A stretch of 64,000 nucleotides of DNA, taken from contig OX463818.1 of NCBI GenBank assembly GCA_949825045.1, positions 34,674,906-34,738,905 on the forward strand, given 5' to 3'. Source of the stretch: Argyresthia goedartella (lineage: Eukaryota > Arthropoda > Insecta > Lepidoptera > Argyresthiidae). Within the stretch, counting starts at the first letter, position 1; every line of letters starts with the position of its first letter. The position numbers and the translations under genes are program-made. The notes under the pieces are model-generated. The model had not been told where the DNA came from, made no database searches, and saw only the letters and a list, made by a program, of their open reading frames with translations. Below, in pieces: positions 52,611 through 62,885 of this stretch.

Positions 52611-53040
52611 GGGGTATTACCGGAATCTCATGGCAAATGGGGAAATAAAATTTGTTGATGGCAACACTCGGGAAATTGGATTAAGGATCTTGATACTGTT
52701 ATTTTTTTATTTATGTCTTTAGTATTATAATGAACATAGGTATGTGTATGAAGAATGTTGTTCGGGTTCTTAACATAGGAAAATATGTCATGAAAAATAA
52801 ATCAATCATATATTACTTTATCTACACACGTATCATAAACCCTCTTTACTGCGTTCAAAAACCGCACGTTAGGATCAGCATTATGTTAAACTACTTGGTA
52901 AAAACTCGTTTCGTATCTGGAAAACTACACATTATGGTCATTATGTGTAGTTTTTCTACATATAATCATTTTTCTACATTCAAATTTTGACCGCCGACGC
53001 CCACCCGCGTGCCGTCCCTAGTTTGTTTGTGAAGTTGGTA

Positions 53041-53770
53041 TACTCGGCGCCACGACTAAAGAGCTTTGTCCTTGAATGCGCAGTAGTCACTTTTCACAAG
53101 TGTTTGGCGCGGGGAAGTGAGGAGCGACGGGGGCGGTAGTCAGCGCCGGCACCTGATTCGTTGATCAGTCGCTTCCCGATGCCCGCACCGAAAGCACGTC
53201 TCGAAGCTTCTTGAGTACAGTCGCATACAATATTACCCAACGTTATCTTTCGCCCCGGTCGAAAATGCCGAAAAATAAAGTACTGACTAGGCAAGCTAGA
53301 AAAATGGTTTACGATGTGAACTGTTATATCAAAAAAGAGTCTGATGAAATACTGATGAAGAAGTCTGATGAAAAACTTAATTGTGGTTTAATTGTTACAA
53401 ATTATTAGTCAGCGGGAAGAAAAGAGTGTGCAGGACTATTACTACAAGTATCTATATTCACTAGGCCCTAGTGACTAGGGGCATTCTATGCTAGGGGGTT
53501 ATTTATATATAGGTTTCAACCTTGACGTTAACAAATGTTGTCAATAGAGAGTACCTATAGTTTATTTGACACAAAGTCCATTATTTACATCGGCTAATAT
53601 CCCAATCAACAAAATATCAAACAGAGAAAAAATAGAAGTGAAGAAAGTCCTGAACACTCATTCCTTCACACTAACCCTAAAAACGCACTTCGGAATTATG
53701 CCGCGACTGTACACATGCGCAGTAATCCCCGCCAGTTTCTCCGAGAGCTCTTTATTCGTGGCGCCGAGTA
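53041..53770 (+). mobile_element. MITE-C: deletion derivative of a Tc1/mariner-like transposon
   Basis: Tips TACTCGGCGCCACGA and TCGTGGCGCCGAGTA, inverted over about 25 bp with one mismatch, flanked by TA duplicated from the MITE-A target. It carries a 47-codon frame starting MPKNKVLTRQARKMVYDV. Confidence 0.65.
53265..53408 (+). pseudogene. Transposase N-terminal scrap in MITE-C
   Basis: Met at 53265, 47 residues to TAG: KVLTRQARKMVYDVNCYIKK then KSDEKLN. The pattern resembles the first helix-turn-helix of insect Tc1/mariner-superfamily transposases. The rest of the protein is absent. No function expected. Confidence 0.45.
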
Positions 53771-53917
53771 TACTGACATTCAAATTTCGAACGCCGACGC
53801 CCGCCTGCGAGAAGTTCGTACTACAGAACAAGCTAAACAATTGCAGAGCCACAATACCGGTCAAACATGCGATTCCTGAACACATCAAAGAGAGCTTATG
53901 ATATGTGTGTAGATAAA

Positions 53918-53980
53918 CTAGTGTATGTAACTGTACATAATTAGGCATTATGCAGCAGTCACATAAACTACTATTATGTA
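53918..53980 (+). mobile_element. MITE-B, short copy
   Basis: ctagtgtatgtaactgta...gcagtcacataaactacta, the two ends of family B without its centre. Confidence 0.5.
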
Positions 53981-54242
53981 CTAATTTATTATACAACATT
54001 TAAATCATACTGGTAATACCGTTGGAAATTCCATCCGAAAAAAAGTAAATTCCTGTAAAGAATTATTTTATTTTATTCAATACTCAAATCTAAATCGAAA
54101 CTGTCCAAATTTATTTTTTTCTTCCCCCTCCTCTTTTTAACAGGGGTGGAAAATACACCGTCATTCGATGTGCCCTCACCTACCATTTGCCGTATTAGTA
54201 CTGGAAACCCCTATAAAGAAGCTAAAATTAGGTAAGGAATAG

Positions 54243-54372
54243 GTAGTAGTTTATGTGACTGCTACATAACGGAGAGCATTAATACTCGAGAGTGGGTTTA
54301 TGAAACGAGCCGAAGGCGTGTTTCATAAAAATATCACTCGAGAGATTTAATGCCTAATTATGTAGTTACATA
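54243..54372. mobile_element. MITE-B, complete copy
   Basis: agtagtttatgtgactgc at the left, gtagttacatacactag at the right. Inside is a hairpin (gcattaatactcgagag / ctcgagagatttaatgc) around gtttatgaaacgagccgaaggc. Confidence 0.55.
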
Positions 54373-54378
54373 CACTAG

Positions 54379-54702
54379 TTTATCTACACACATACCATAA
54401 GCTCTCTTTGATGTGTTCAGGAACCGCATGTTCGACCGGCATTGTGGCATTGATTATTGCTTTGTAGTTGTTTAGCTTGATCTGCAGTACCATCTTCACA
54501 GACAAACTAGGGGCGGCACGCAGGTGGGCGACGGCGTTCGAAATTTGAATGTCATAATTTGACAAATTTTTGTACATTATGGTCATAATGATCAATATTC
54601 AGATAAGCAATGAGTTTTTACCAAGAAGTTTATCATTATGCTGGTCGTAACGTGTAGTTTTTGGACACAGTAAAGAGGGTTTATGATACTTGTGTAGATA
54701 AA
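54379..54702 (-). mobile_element. MITE-A copy 3
   Basis: TTTATCTACACACATACC at the left and TGTGTAGATAAA at the right; reversed relative to copies 1, 2 and 4. Confidence 0.75.
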
Positions 54703-55425
54703 ATATAAAAGAAACCAAGCTATCAAAACAACTCAGTCCAGCATACCGGTCAACTCTATTTTTAATATTGACATTGCCATATGAAAATCTCAATTGTTTA
54801 TGCCATGAGATTCCGGTAGACATAAATGGCCGAATGCATTAGACTTCTGCTTATTTAAAATGACTGTCATTTCGCGAGCGAGAGACAATGAGTGAGGCAT
54901 GGAGAGTGTCCCTCCAAATTTGAGTTGTCGGTTGTATTCGGGCCTAACTCGATCGATTCCTCAGCGCCTCCATTTGCATGATGGGAGGCCAGGCCAATCT
55001 ATCGTTTCACTAAAAGTCAATTAACTGGTGTTGTCTTGTCTTCTCCTTGATATCCACACGTTTACCAACAAAATATCTCTGAGGCATTTGCCGAATTAAT
55101 TACCTATGGAGCCGTCGGACGGGGACGCCCAAGAAGGTCCTATAAAGACCAAATCGGCGATTTATTAGTGAAGGGGCAAATACGAAGTATCCGTAACCGG
55201 CGAGCTTGCATGAAGAGACATGAATGTTGAGGAAGCGAGAGATGTATGCCAGGATCGCAGCAGGTGGAGGTCTTTTACCCTTTTTCGCCTTTGTACCCTT
55301 TTTCCGGGAAATAGGCGTGAGCATATGTATGTATGTATGTAATTACCGATCTAAGTACCGAGAGTCCCAGTCATCTCTTGCTTTACTACGAACTTCTTGT
55401 GAACTCGTTATCTCACACCACGCAG
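54703..55425. other. K2P-like gene intron, no further feature
   Basis: Contains a run of tgagcatatgtatgtatgtatgta (55320 region) and no supported coding sequence. Confidence 0.4.
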
Positions 55426-55599
55426 GTCAAAGGCTACGTGCGCATGTTGTACGGGCTGTACGTCGAGGGAGCGTACCTTCTTCTGTCGTGTGTTCTGGCC
55501 GCCCTGCGACGATTCAACGGACAAGGGTTCAACAGATTCTCGCAAAAGTACAGACTATTTGTCACTGAGAAGAGATGTGATAGTATAGATAAGAGATAG
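55426..55599 (+). CDS. K2P-like gene, terminal exon (pore 2 end, M4, C-terminus)
   Basis: After acceptor cacaccacgcag the exon reads VKGYVRMLYGLYVEGAYLL, then LSCVLAALRRF and a short polar tail ending KRCDSIDKR-stop. A hydrophobic helix following a pore loop fits M4 of a K2P channel. Phase 0 agrees with the exon ending 52245. An AATAAA signal lies at 55624-55629, so this is a genuine gene end. The cytoplasmic C-terminus is short, about 30 residues. The gene converges with the tid gene on the other strand. Confidence 0.5.
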   Translation, partial: VKGYVRMLYGLYVEGAYLLLSCVLAALRRFNGQGFNRFSQKYRLFVTEKRCDSIDKR

Positions 55600-55623
55600 T
55601 CTTAAGTTGTATGTGAAGCATGG

Positions 55624-55629
55624 AATAAA
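55624..55629 (+). terminator. Poly(A) signal of the K2P-like gene
   Basis: AATAAA 25 bp after the stop codon. Confidence 0.5.
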
Positions 55630-55639
55630 ACATGGACTC

Positions 55640-56260
55640 ACGACGACGGCCGTTGCATTTCCAGTCTTTAGGTTCATTAGGATATGTATGTAATAAGAAA
55701 CACCACGAATTATATTAATAAACTATGTATTCACCATACCTACTCACTAGTCAACGGCTATGTACAGCTTGTTTTATTTACCATATTAATTAAATCATAC
55801 ACTTTTCTGTACGACACAGAAATTGGAAACAAACGCAGAATTGTGGTAATGTTACATAAAATTAAAATAATTAAAACAACCACATCGAATACAGCATTTT
55901 TGCCATAAATGAACATAATATTCTATTTGCCGACAATATTTTTGGTACATACTGAAAGCTTTAGTTGTATACAATAGACTCTTGATGGTTAGAGTTAATA
56001 ATTCAATGAAAGAACAAATATAAACTTTGTACATACTCGTGTAAAGGTTGTCAAACATAACATGGCTATGCTGGATTTGGGGTTATATCCATATGGAATC
56101 TGTCGGTCTCTAGGTCAACTAACTAGGACATACATAACGATTATGTACTTACACCAGCCTTAGCGGAGACGAGCCCGAAAACTATCAACGTTTCGGCATC
56201 AGAATTGGAATATTTGACAACTACCTCTATTTGCAAAACCTAAACTCGTAAAGAACAAGG
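55640..56260. other. Convergent intergenic spacer
   Basis: AT-rich, no gene seen between the two convergent gene ends. Confidence 0.5.
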
Positions 56261-56261
56261 C

Positions 56262-56267
56262 TTTATT
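56262..56267 (-). terminator. Poly(A) signal, distal tid terminal exon
   Basis: AATAAA on the minus strand about 28 bp past the stop at 56295. Confidence 0.5.
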
Positions 56268-56294
56268 CCATTAGAGTTTACTATTGGTAGCTTA

Positions 56295-56485
56295 TTAGCC
56301 TTTGCTTCTCTTTGATTCTTTCAAGTCATCGACTTCTGGAGTTTCTGAGGTCGCCTCTGGAGTCTTTGCGTCGAGAGAGGTATCTTCTGTCTTCTGATCC
56401 GACGGACCTAGGATCTTACGTTTCTCTAGCGCCTCTCTGACGGCGTCTACCATATCTTGAGGGCCTGCTATGGATACTTTTCCAC
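56295..56485 (-). CDS. l(2)tid: l(2)tid/DNAJA3-like gene, distal alternative terminal exon
   Basis: After acceptor catcattccag (ending at 56486) the exon reads (G)GKVSIAGPQDMVDAVREAL, then EKRKILGPSDQ and an acidic Thr/Glu-rich tail to a stop at 56295. It enters in phase 1, which matches the G left by the exon ending at 61710. There is no membrane segment. It would give a soluble C-terminus, in contrast to the proximal exon. No recognised domain. The reading frame, acceptor and poly(A) signal support a real exon; its pairing with the tid exons is inferred from phase and strand. Confidence 0.55.
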
Positions 56486-57716
56486 CTGGAATGATGTATT
56501 GCAATAATTCAGGTATTTATCTCGCATTTTTGTTACAATAGGATAGGGTTGGCCATTAGCCTGACATCCACAAACCCGCACTGAGCCAGGGTGGTGGATT
56601 ATGGCTCTATCTTGCTGGTTGCAGAGTAAAGTAATGTGCCCCTTTTTGATTCATCAGTTTGGTACATATATTGTCACTTGAGAAAATATACGGACAATGA
56701 CTCCATAGAATTGTCCGGGCTGTACTTCATACTAAATCTGCTTGGTTACGTACAACTAGAACTACATTATGTTACAGGCTATTCTACCTTTAGAAATATC
56801 AGTCTGACTTACAGCCCCTTTGAACTTCGTTCTCCTAATCTTGGTTTACATTGCCTTTTTTATCTACGAATTAGAAAAAGATCTCTTATTATGAATCCAG
56901 TTGAAAAGTGAGTGTATGTTATTATTACTCTACTAATGTCGGTATTGGAGCTTTGCGGGAGATATAGGCCCCGCCAGGTTTTCTTAGCCTTTGAGCGAGC
57001 GGTCACCCCTCTCTTGCACGTGTACGCAGCTCTCTTGTACCCATGCGCCTCCTCCAGGCGGCATTCATACGCCAAGAAGCCTGGCGTGGACTTTACTCCT
57101 CTCGTGTTTTCGTGACGTCTGTACGGAGCGAGACTTCAATGGAGGTTTGGCATAGTAAGTAATGTTACCCGTCGCGCTCCCGCCCCGCTACGTAACTTCG
57201 AGTCATTTGATCGATTTTCATTTCGTTTCATCAGCATCGGCAAGTTGTTTCAAAGTTACATCGGTTAATTAAGGGTTTGTAGAAATAAGGCATCGTCCAA
57301 CTGAGCAATCGATCAATGGTGTTAGGTGAAAATAAAATCGATGAAATGACCTTCGAAGTCAAGTAGGAAACCCTCCACTACCAGGCCACTATACAGGATA
57401 TTGTTTTGTAAAGTTACGCCCGACAGCGGCGGTTATTTGCACGACACTGATGCAAAAAAAAAAACAGTGAAAAATACCTAAAACTCATTAACTTATGGCC
57501 TTAGATCTAAGGCTTGCTACCGCGAACCCAATATTGGGCACTCAGCGTGCGTTATTTCAAGACAAATTGGATACGGCAATTTGTGAATCAAAATTATGCA
57601 AGGGAAAAATAAAACTGTTTTTAGTTACAAACGATACGTAAACAATCGTCTGACATTCTAGAAGGGTAGTCCTAAAGCGTAGATTAACTACATCGCGTTA
57701 TGACTATAGCAGCTAT
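56486..57716. other. tid intron, no clear feature
   Basis: No supported coding sequence or recognised repeat; a pro-rich-looking ORF around 56912-57115 lacks gene signals. Confidence 0.4.
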
Positions 57717-57918
57717 AGCTTGTCAAATTCGTACGTAGCACTCCCATGGTCTGCGGGCGAAGGGGGACGAAAGATGCGGGGTTGCAAGGGCGGGAAAGAA
57801 GAGCGCGGGCGGCGGGGCGCGAAGTAGGAACCGCCCGCGCCCTTCTTTCCCGTCCCCGCTTCTATCGTCCCCCGTCGCCCGCAGACCATGGGAGTGCTAC
57901 GTACGAATTTGACAAGCT
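57717..57918. repeat. GC-rich near-perfect palindrome of about 200 bp
   Basis: agcttgtcaaattcgtacgt ... gcactcccatggtctgcgg on the left is matched by ccgcagaccatgggagtgc ... acgtacgaatttgacaagct on the right. The centre is GC-rich (gggcggcggggcgcg). It would form a very stable long hairpin. Possibly a foldback MITE; no coding. Confidence 0.75.
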
Positions 57919-59577
57919 GAAGTCATTAGTCGAAGTATCTAGCTAGTTAGACCTAACGCGATCTAGGTAAGACGAGAGGAAGGCAAGGAGATTCATAGAC
58001 ATGTTGATCTTTTGTCAAATAAAGATGTAGGCACATAGGTAATAGAGTAAGTTCATATTTGTTTTATGAGGTAAGGTCTTTTCTATTCAACATAGTTAGA
58101 AATGTATTGTCATTTGTATGTTATGTGCTAAGATGAACGAAACTCTTACTTACTCTTTCGTTGTATGCTAACCAAGAAACATCTATCCGATGCTAATCTT
58201 CTGAGGCTATTTCTGAAATTTACTCTGGCTATGTACCTACCTACATTCAGCAGAATTAAGAATCTACCAAGTGCAGAATGTGCTCTTAATGCGGACACAC
58301 CGTAACAAATAAAAGTGAAGATCCATCATTATTGATTTTATTCTTAGTATTGGCATTGACGTCTTTTAGTAGATTTTGAGTTCTCTTTTTATATTTGACA
58401 AAAACAACATCATCGGAGTTCATTTTAAACTAATAAAATGCAGTGTTTGATGGTATTGTTTGATTTCTCTTTGATACAACTTGATGGATGTCACCCACAT
58501 GTTTATTTATAATAATTCATATTATAGATCACGCCAGATCAAGTGTCAATAAATAATCACAACTAAGTTTGCAAATATAGGTTCAGGCAAAAGGCGATTT
58601 AGGCAAGAAACTTTAGGCAGATTAAAATTTAGCTTTAATACGAAGAGACTACGGAATAGGCCTAGGCCTATAGTCGATCATTGACATTAAGCAGTCTCTT
58701 CAAGGATTAGATATGTACACCCTCCTAGAAGGGTCCCCGAGTTGGACGTCACTTTACAAAACAACACCCTCTGTTGTGGCTTTGGTGGCATGAAATACAT
58801 AATTATGCTCTGAGGCTCTCTCTCCCTCTCTTTCTCTCTCTTATGCTATTTTGGGTTAATTCTAGTTTCTACGAATACTATGCTCTAAAGCCAGCGATAG
58901 ATTTTACCTATATTTCCAGAAATATGACCCAATAATCTCTGATATACATGGTAAGTTCTGAATTCGATTCCCAGCCGAGCAAGATAAGTTATGTTATTTT
59001 CGCGTTAGATTGTTTTACGACCCACGACCCAGGGTATCCTAGTGTGGGGCCAGAGATAATATACTGACCAGATATTACTTTCTTCAGTATTATTCCATAT
59101 TTTCTTCAAAGAGCATAGTATGATGGTGGTAGGAGATAAGGGTGTATAAATGAAACAACATTTCTAATTGAACAGTTATGTATTCACAAATAACATACAT
59201 ATTTACATACCATCATACTATACACCTTTGGTATACTAACAATAGAATAACTATCTAATAAATTAACATCTTTCAACTAACATACAATCTTTCATACCGG
59301 CATCTACTTAAAGAAAATATTTTGAGCGCATACGCCATTCTAACAGCATTGAAAATAAAACTTGATAAGAATGTCAACTAGTACGGCTTGTTAACCTAAA
59401 ATACGGAGAAAGCATGAAACTTAGCGTTCATGTAGCTTGTGCTAAACTGTTATTTTCGGAAATAGAAAAAGATCTCATTTTCATTCTCCTATGTCAGAAG
59501 AGAATAGGCGGCGCTGTCATTTTAATCTGGCTACAATTTGAGAGACTTCAAAAATAACAGAAAGTGCAGATATTTAC
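57919..59577. other. tid intron with minor repeats
   Basis: A pyrimidine-rich tract (ctctctctccctctctttctc) at about 58812-58840 and a SINE body fragment (atcctagtgtggggccag) at 59036-59053. Nothing else recognised. Confidence 0.45.
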
Positions 59578-59583
59578 TTTATT
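59578..59583 (-). terminator. Poly(A) signal, proximal tid terminal exon
   Basis: AATAAA on the minus strand about 105 bp past the stop at 59688. Confidence 0.4.
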
Positions 59584-59687
59584 ACGTCAGGTATTATATT
59601 TTAAAACCACACATGTTTGAAGTTTCCCGAGTTACATTTACTTCTTAATTACTCCCCCCTATCAAGCATACTATCACAAACCCCCAT

Positions 59688-60091
59688 TCATACCTCATAC
59701 ACCTTCCCCTCTCTTTCCTTCTCTCGCTCTCTCTCCAACGCCCGTTGATACCCCAAGGGCCTCTCCGAACTGAAGATCCCACGCGCATCATGCTCTCTCA
59801 TTCTCTCATCGTCACTCTTCATCGCTCTGTCCCTGGCCCCGAACCTATCCTGGGGATCGATCCAGATTGACACTAGCGACAGAAGCACTGCTGTTAGAAA
59901 TCCGGTCACAAACACTGCTTTATTATTAGTGTACGCATCAATCATACTGTCTAGGAAGGTCCACGATTTATTTTTGTCGCGGTCGGGGTCGTCGGAGTCT
60001 CGGTTTGTTTCGTGCACTTTTTCGGAGTACGTTTTGTTTTCTCCTTTCGTGTCTGTGGTGGCAGCGGTGCCAGCGCTGGCTTTAGAGCTCG
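59688..60091 (-). CDS. l(2)tid: l(2)tid/DNAJA3-like gene, proximal alternative terminal exon with membrane segment
   Basis: After acceptor tttattttccag the exon reads, in phase 1, (A)SSKASAGTAATTDTKG, a polar Asp/Lys-rich stretch, KSWTFLDSMIDAYTNN, a hydrophobic segment AVFVTGFLTAVLLSLVSIWI, and a charged tail with EREREKEREG before the stop at 59688. A Ser-rich linker and a FL...M block also end vertebrate DNAJA3, but the single membrane-spanning helix is not something I know from that family. It would anchor the chaperone in a membrane. Phase at the acceptor is the same as in the distal exon, so the two are alternatives. Confidence 0.6.
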
Positions 60092-60198
60092 CTGGAAAAT
60101 AAACTCGGTTCAGATATCGGGTTTGAAACGGCAGATGTTTGAGGAATTGGTTGAGCAAGAAAAGCAATGGCGATAGGTTTTAGTTGGTCCCGGTATAT

Positions 60199-60440
60199 AA
60201 GGTGAATTTTAATTAGGTGACCAAATTTTGGGAAATGATAGTAACCATGATTATAAACATCTTTCCCGAAGGAACATATGTTTGCAATTTCTTTTTAATG
60301 AAGTGTGTACATCGATGATCAGCTGATTACATACTATGGGTGACCTAAAAATATCGTTTACGACCATAGGTTTCTAGGGGAAAGCTTTTCATATTAATGG
60401 GTATTATCTTTCCCAAAATTTGGTCAATGAAATGTCACTC
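60199..60440. mobile_element. MITE-D copy 2
   Basis: aaggtgaattttaattaggtg at the left, ggtcaatgaaatgtcact at the right, with gaacatatgtttgca and cgaccataggttt inside. Confidence 0.65.
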
Positions 60441-60652
60441 TGCGTGTATAGACTGGGACATAATTCTGAACAAGTTTCATATACAACCAAGTTGAATAGA
60501 GCTTTGTTTTATTTTTTATACGATGCTACAAATTACCGCCTTAAGCCCGACACAAAGAAAACGAGTTAGGAATAATCTAGAATCAACTTTGACATTTCAT
60601 AAATAGGAGCCAGAAGCAATGTATGTGCCTGTATAAAAATTAAAAAATACAC

Positions 60653-61203
60653 AGGGTGACATTTAATATGTCGCTGACCATAACTTATTAAAGGCAGTAA
60701 CCATCACTATGAACAACTTTCCCCAAGAAACATATGGCCGCAAACGAACAATGTTTACGGGTTCCCGATTTTATTTTATTTTTTATTCGTATGGCCGAAG
60801 TCGTTGAGTTGTTCTTGCTAAATTAAAATGTTTGAGGTGTTCAGCCATTCAGCTGCTTTGAGCAGAGTGAAGAGGCTAGTGGGGTAACCAACATATTTTG
60901 ATTTAGGACAGTCTCGAATTAAGTGTGCCCTGCTCTGAACATCCGGCCCGCAATCCCAGGCTGGTGTTTCTCTCCAGCCACAGCGGCGCATGTGTCCACC
61001 TGCCACCTGCCACCTGCCACCTGCGGCCACGCCGGCGCCGGCTTCGGAGGCGGTTCCCGATGATAACTTGTAATCAGCTGATCGGGTCAATATACTAATG
61101 GACGATTTTTTTTCCATTTGCGACCATGTTTCTTGGGGAAAGTTGCTCATAATGATGGGTACTATAATTCCCTAAAATATGGTCGGCTAATAAAATGTCA
61201 CCT
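60653..61203. mobile_element. MITE-D copy 3, split by a LINE fragment
   Basis: agggtgacatttaatat at the left, aaaatgtcacct at the right. A short LINE fragment is inserted at 60770-61051. Confidence 0.7.
60770..61051 (-). mobile_element. Short 5'-truncated LINE fragment with 10-bp target duplication
   Basis: Flanked by GGTTCCCGAT (60760-60769 and 61052-61061), with an A-rich tail on the minus strand next to the left copy. It encodes the C-terminal zinc-like end of a LINE ORF2: CGWRETPAWDCG, AHLIRDCPKSKYVG, LLKAAEWLNTSNI. Four CACCTGC units lie near its 5' end (60998-61025). Confidence 0.65.
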
Positions 61204-61335
61204 ATCGACGGAATATCAATATTGACTCGATTTAAATATTAATTCGCTTTCTATCCTACAAGCTTTAAAAGGCGCTATCAAGTAGTCTTAAGCGCACTAC
61301 TCTTTGATAAGTACAGACTTAACATAAAATAACAT

Positions 61336-61570
61336 CAGCGTCACGCCTTTTCCCATACGGGGTGGCAGAGGCACCATTGTGCCCACTTTGAGCCAGTTAT
61401 TCAATACTCCATTTAACGTGACAGGGGGCTGGCCCATCGCCACAGCTATGGAGTAATGAAGGTTTCCTAACTTAAGATAAATTAATTATCTCATTGGTAC
61501 ATGGTCAGGAATCGAACCTGCATCTCCTGTGTGAGAAGCAAGCGTGAAACCCATTAGACCACGGAGCTCC
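61336..61570 (-). repeat. tRNA-derived SINE, head and body
   Basis: Minus-strand A box TGGTCTAATGGGTTTC (near 61550) and B box GGTTCGATTCC (about 61511-61521), followed by a body ending gtgacgct. Body fragments at 50771-50990 and near 29811-29850. Confidence 0.6.
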
Positions 61571-61709
61571 ACACGAGAACAGGAGCACAGAGTTGTCAAA
61601 GTTATTCAGAGAGTACTGTTGACTGGCGTTCGATGTAGTGGGCCTCAGTTGACCCGGAGTTACAAGGCGTTATTTAGACATCGTCCACCGTCGTATCAAC
61701 ATATCTTAC

Positions 61710-61815
61710 CGTCTCTGTTATAGGAGACTCCCATAATCTGTCCAGGCGTATCTTCCTCCAACTCTGCGAACGCGTACAGAAGAGCCTTCTGCTTTGTGTT
61801 CAATGACTTGGGCAC
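61710..61815 (-). CDS. l(2)tid: l(2)tid/DNAJA3-like gene, penultimate exon
   Basis: 106-nt exon (acceptor ccactttcag, donor GTAAGA). It reads VPKSLNTKQKALLYAFAE then LEEDTPGQIMGVSYNRD and one base of the next codon. This is the end of the DnaJ C-terminal substrate-binding domain (the PxxLxxxQKALL motif), and the ELEEDTPGxI block is characteristic of the mitochondrial DnaJ homologue DNAJA3/Tid. This Hsp40 co-chaperone works with mitochondrial Hsp70. The phase-1 end fits both downstream exons. Confidence 0.7.
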
Positions 61816-61949
61816 CTGAAAGTGGACAAAACAACATATGAAGACCGGCCCAGTTACTTTTCATATTGTACCACTGTATCCTCAATTCAATTCAAATTTA
61901 ATATTAAATTCCATTAAATAAAAAATATATATATATAATATAATAGTAG

Positions 61950-62308
61950 TTTATCTACACACGTATCATAAACCCTCTTTACTGCGTACAAAAACCGCAC
62001 GTTACGATCAGCATAATGTTAAACAACTTGGTAAAAACTCATTTCTTATCTGAAAAATTACACATTATGAATAATGTGTATTTTTTCTACATATTATGAC
62101 ATTCAAATTTCGAACGCCGACGCCCGCCTGCTTGCCGGCCCTAGTTTGTCTGTGAAGTTGGTACTGACATTCAAATTTCGAACGCCGACGCCCGCCTGCG
62201 TGAAGTTGGTGCTACAAAACAAGCTAAACAACTGCAGAGCCACAATGCCGGTCAAACATGCGGTTCCTGAACACATCAAAGAGAGTTTATGATATGTGTG
62301 TAGATAAA
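61950..62308 (+). mobile_element. MITE-A copy 4
   Basis: TTTATCTACACACGTATC to TGTGTAGATAAA. It has an internal 62-bp duplication (gacattcaaatttcgaacgcc twice, near 62098 and 62166). Confidence 0.8.
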
Positions 62309-62352
62309 TTTAAGTATTAATGCCCTCCATTATGTACAGTTACATACACTAG
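62309..62352. mobile_element. MITE-B short copy between two MITE-A copies
   Basis: attaatgccctccattatgt and acagttacatacactag, the family B ends. Confidence 0.45.
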
Positions 62353-62682
62353 TTTATCTACACACATATCATAAGCTCTCTTTGATGTGTTCAGGAACCA
62401 CATGTTCGTCCGGCATGGTGGCATTGATTATTCCTTTGCACTTGTTTAGCTTGTTCAGTAGTACCAATTTCACAAACAAAGTAGGGGGCGGCAAGCAGGC
62501 GGGCGTCGGCGTTCGATATTTGAATGTCATAATATGTAGAAAAATTACACATTATGGTCATTATGTGTAATTTTTCAGATAAGAAATGAGTTTTTACCAA
62601 GTAGTTTAACATTATGCTGATCGTAACGTGCGGTTTTTGTACGCAGTAAAGAGGGTTTATGATACGTGTGTGTGTAGATAAA
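62353..62682 (-). mobile_element. MITE-A copy 5, opposite orientation
   Basis: TTTATCTACACACATATC to TGTGTGTAGATAAA. Copies 4 and 5 face each other around a MITE-B scrap. Confidence 0.8.
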
Positions 62683-62734
62683 ATATTTTATAAGTATTTA
62701 ATTTATTCCTAGGCATTTTAGTTATAGTATTTAT

Positions 62735-62885
62735 TGTGCCCTGCCTACCCTTTTATGATACCAATTTCTGTAATGCCTTGGTTTGCTGGAAGAAATCTCT
62801 TTTTAGAGATAAGCTCGCTTTGTACATACATTTTCTTTTAATGTAACTTTTTAAATATTTGTGTGCAATAAAGAATTATGAAAAA
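62735..62885 (+). repeat. LINE 3' UTR fragment
   Basis: tgctggaagaaatctcttttt ... gcaataaagaattatg, a familiar 3' end of lepidopteran LINEs, followed by an A-rich run. Confidence 0.5.

Larger units (their letters stand above)
52817..53917 (+). mobile_element. MITE-A copy 2, split by MITE-C
   Basis: Left part 52817-53040 starts TTTATCTACACACGTATC; right part 53771-53917 ends TGTGTAGATAAA. The host sequence ttggtactgac is cut at TA by the element at 53041-53770. Confidence 0.75.

Noticed and set aside
57746..57946. 66-codon frame across the GC-rich palindrome
   Set aside because: It exists only because the palindrome lacks stops; Arg/Gly/Ala-rich with no homology pattern.
60818..61150. 110-codon frame as a host gene
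   Set aside because: Only its C-terminal part is protein-like and that part is a LINE ORF2 end flanked by a 10-bp target duplication.
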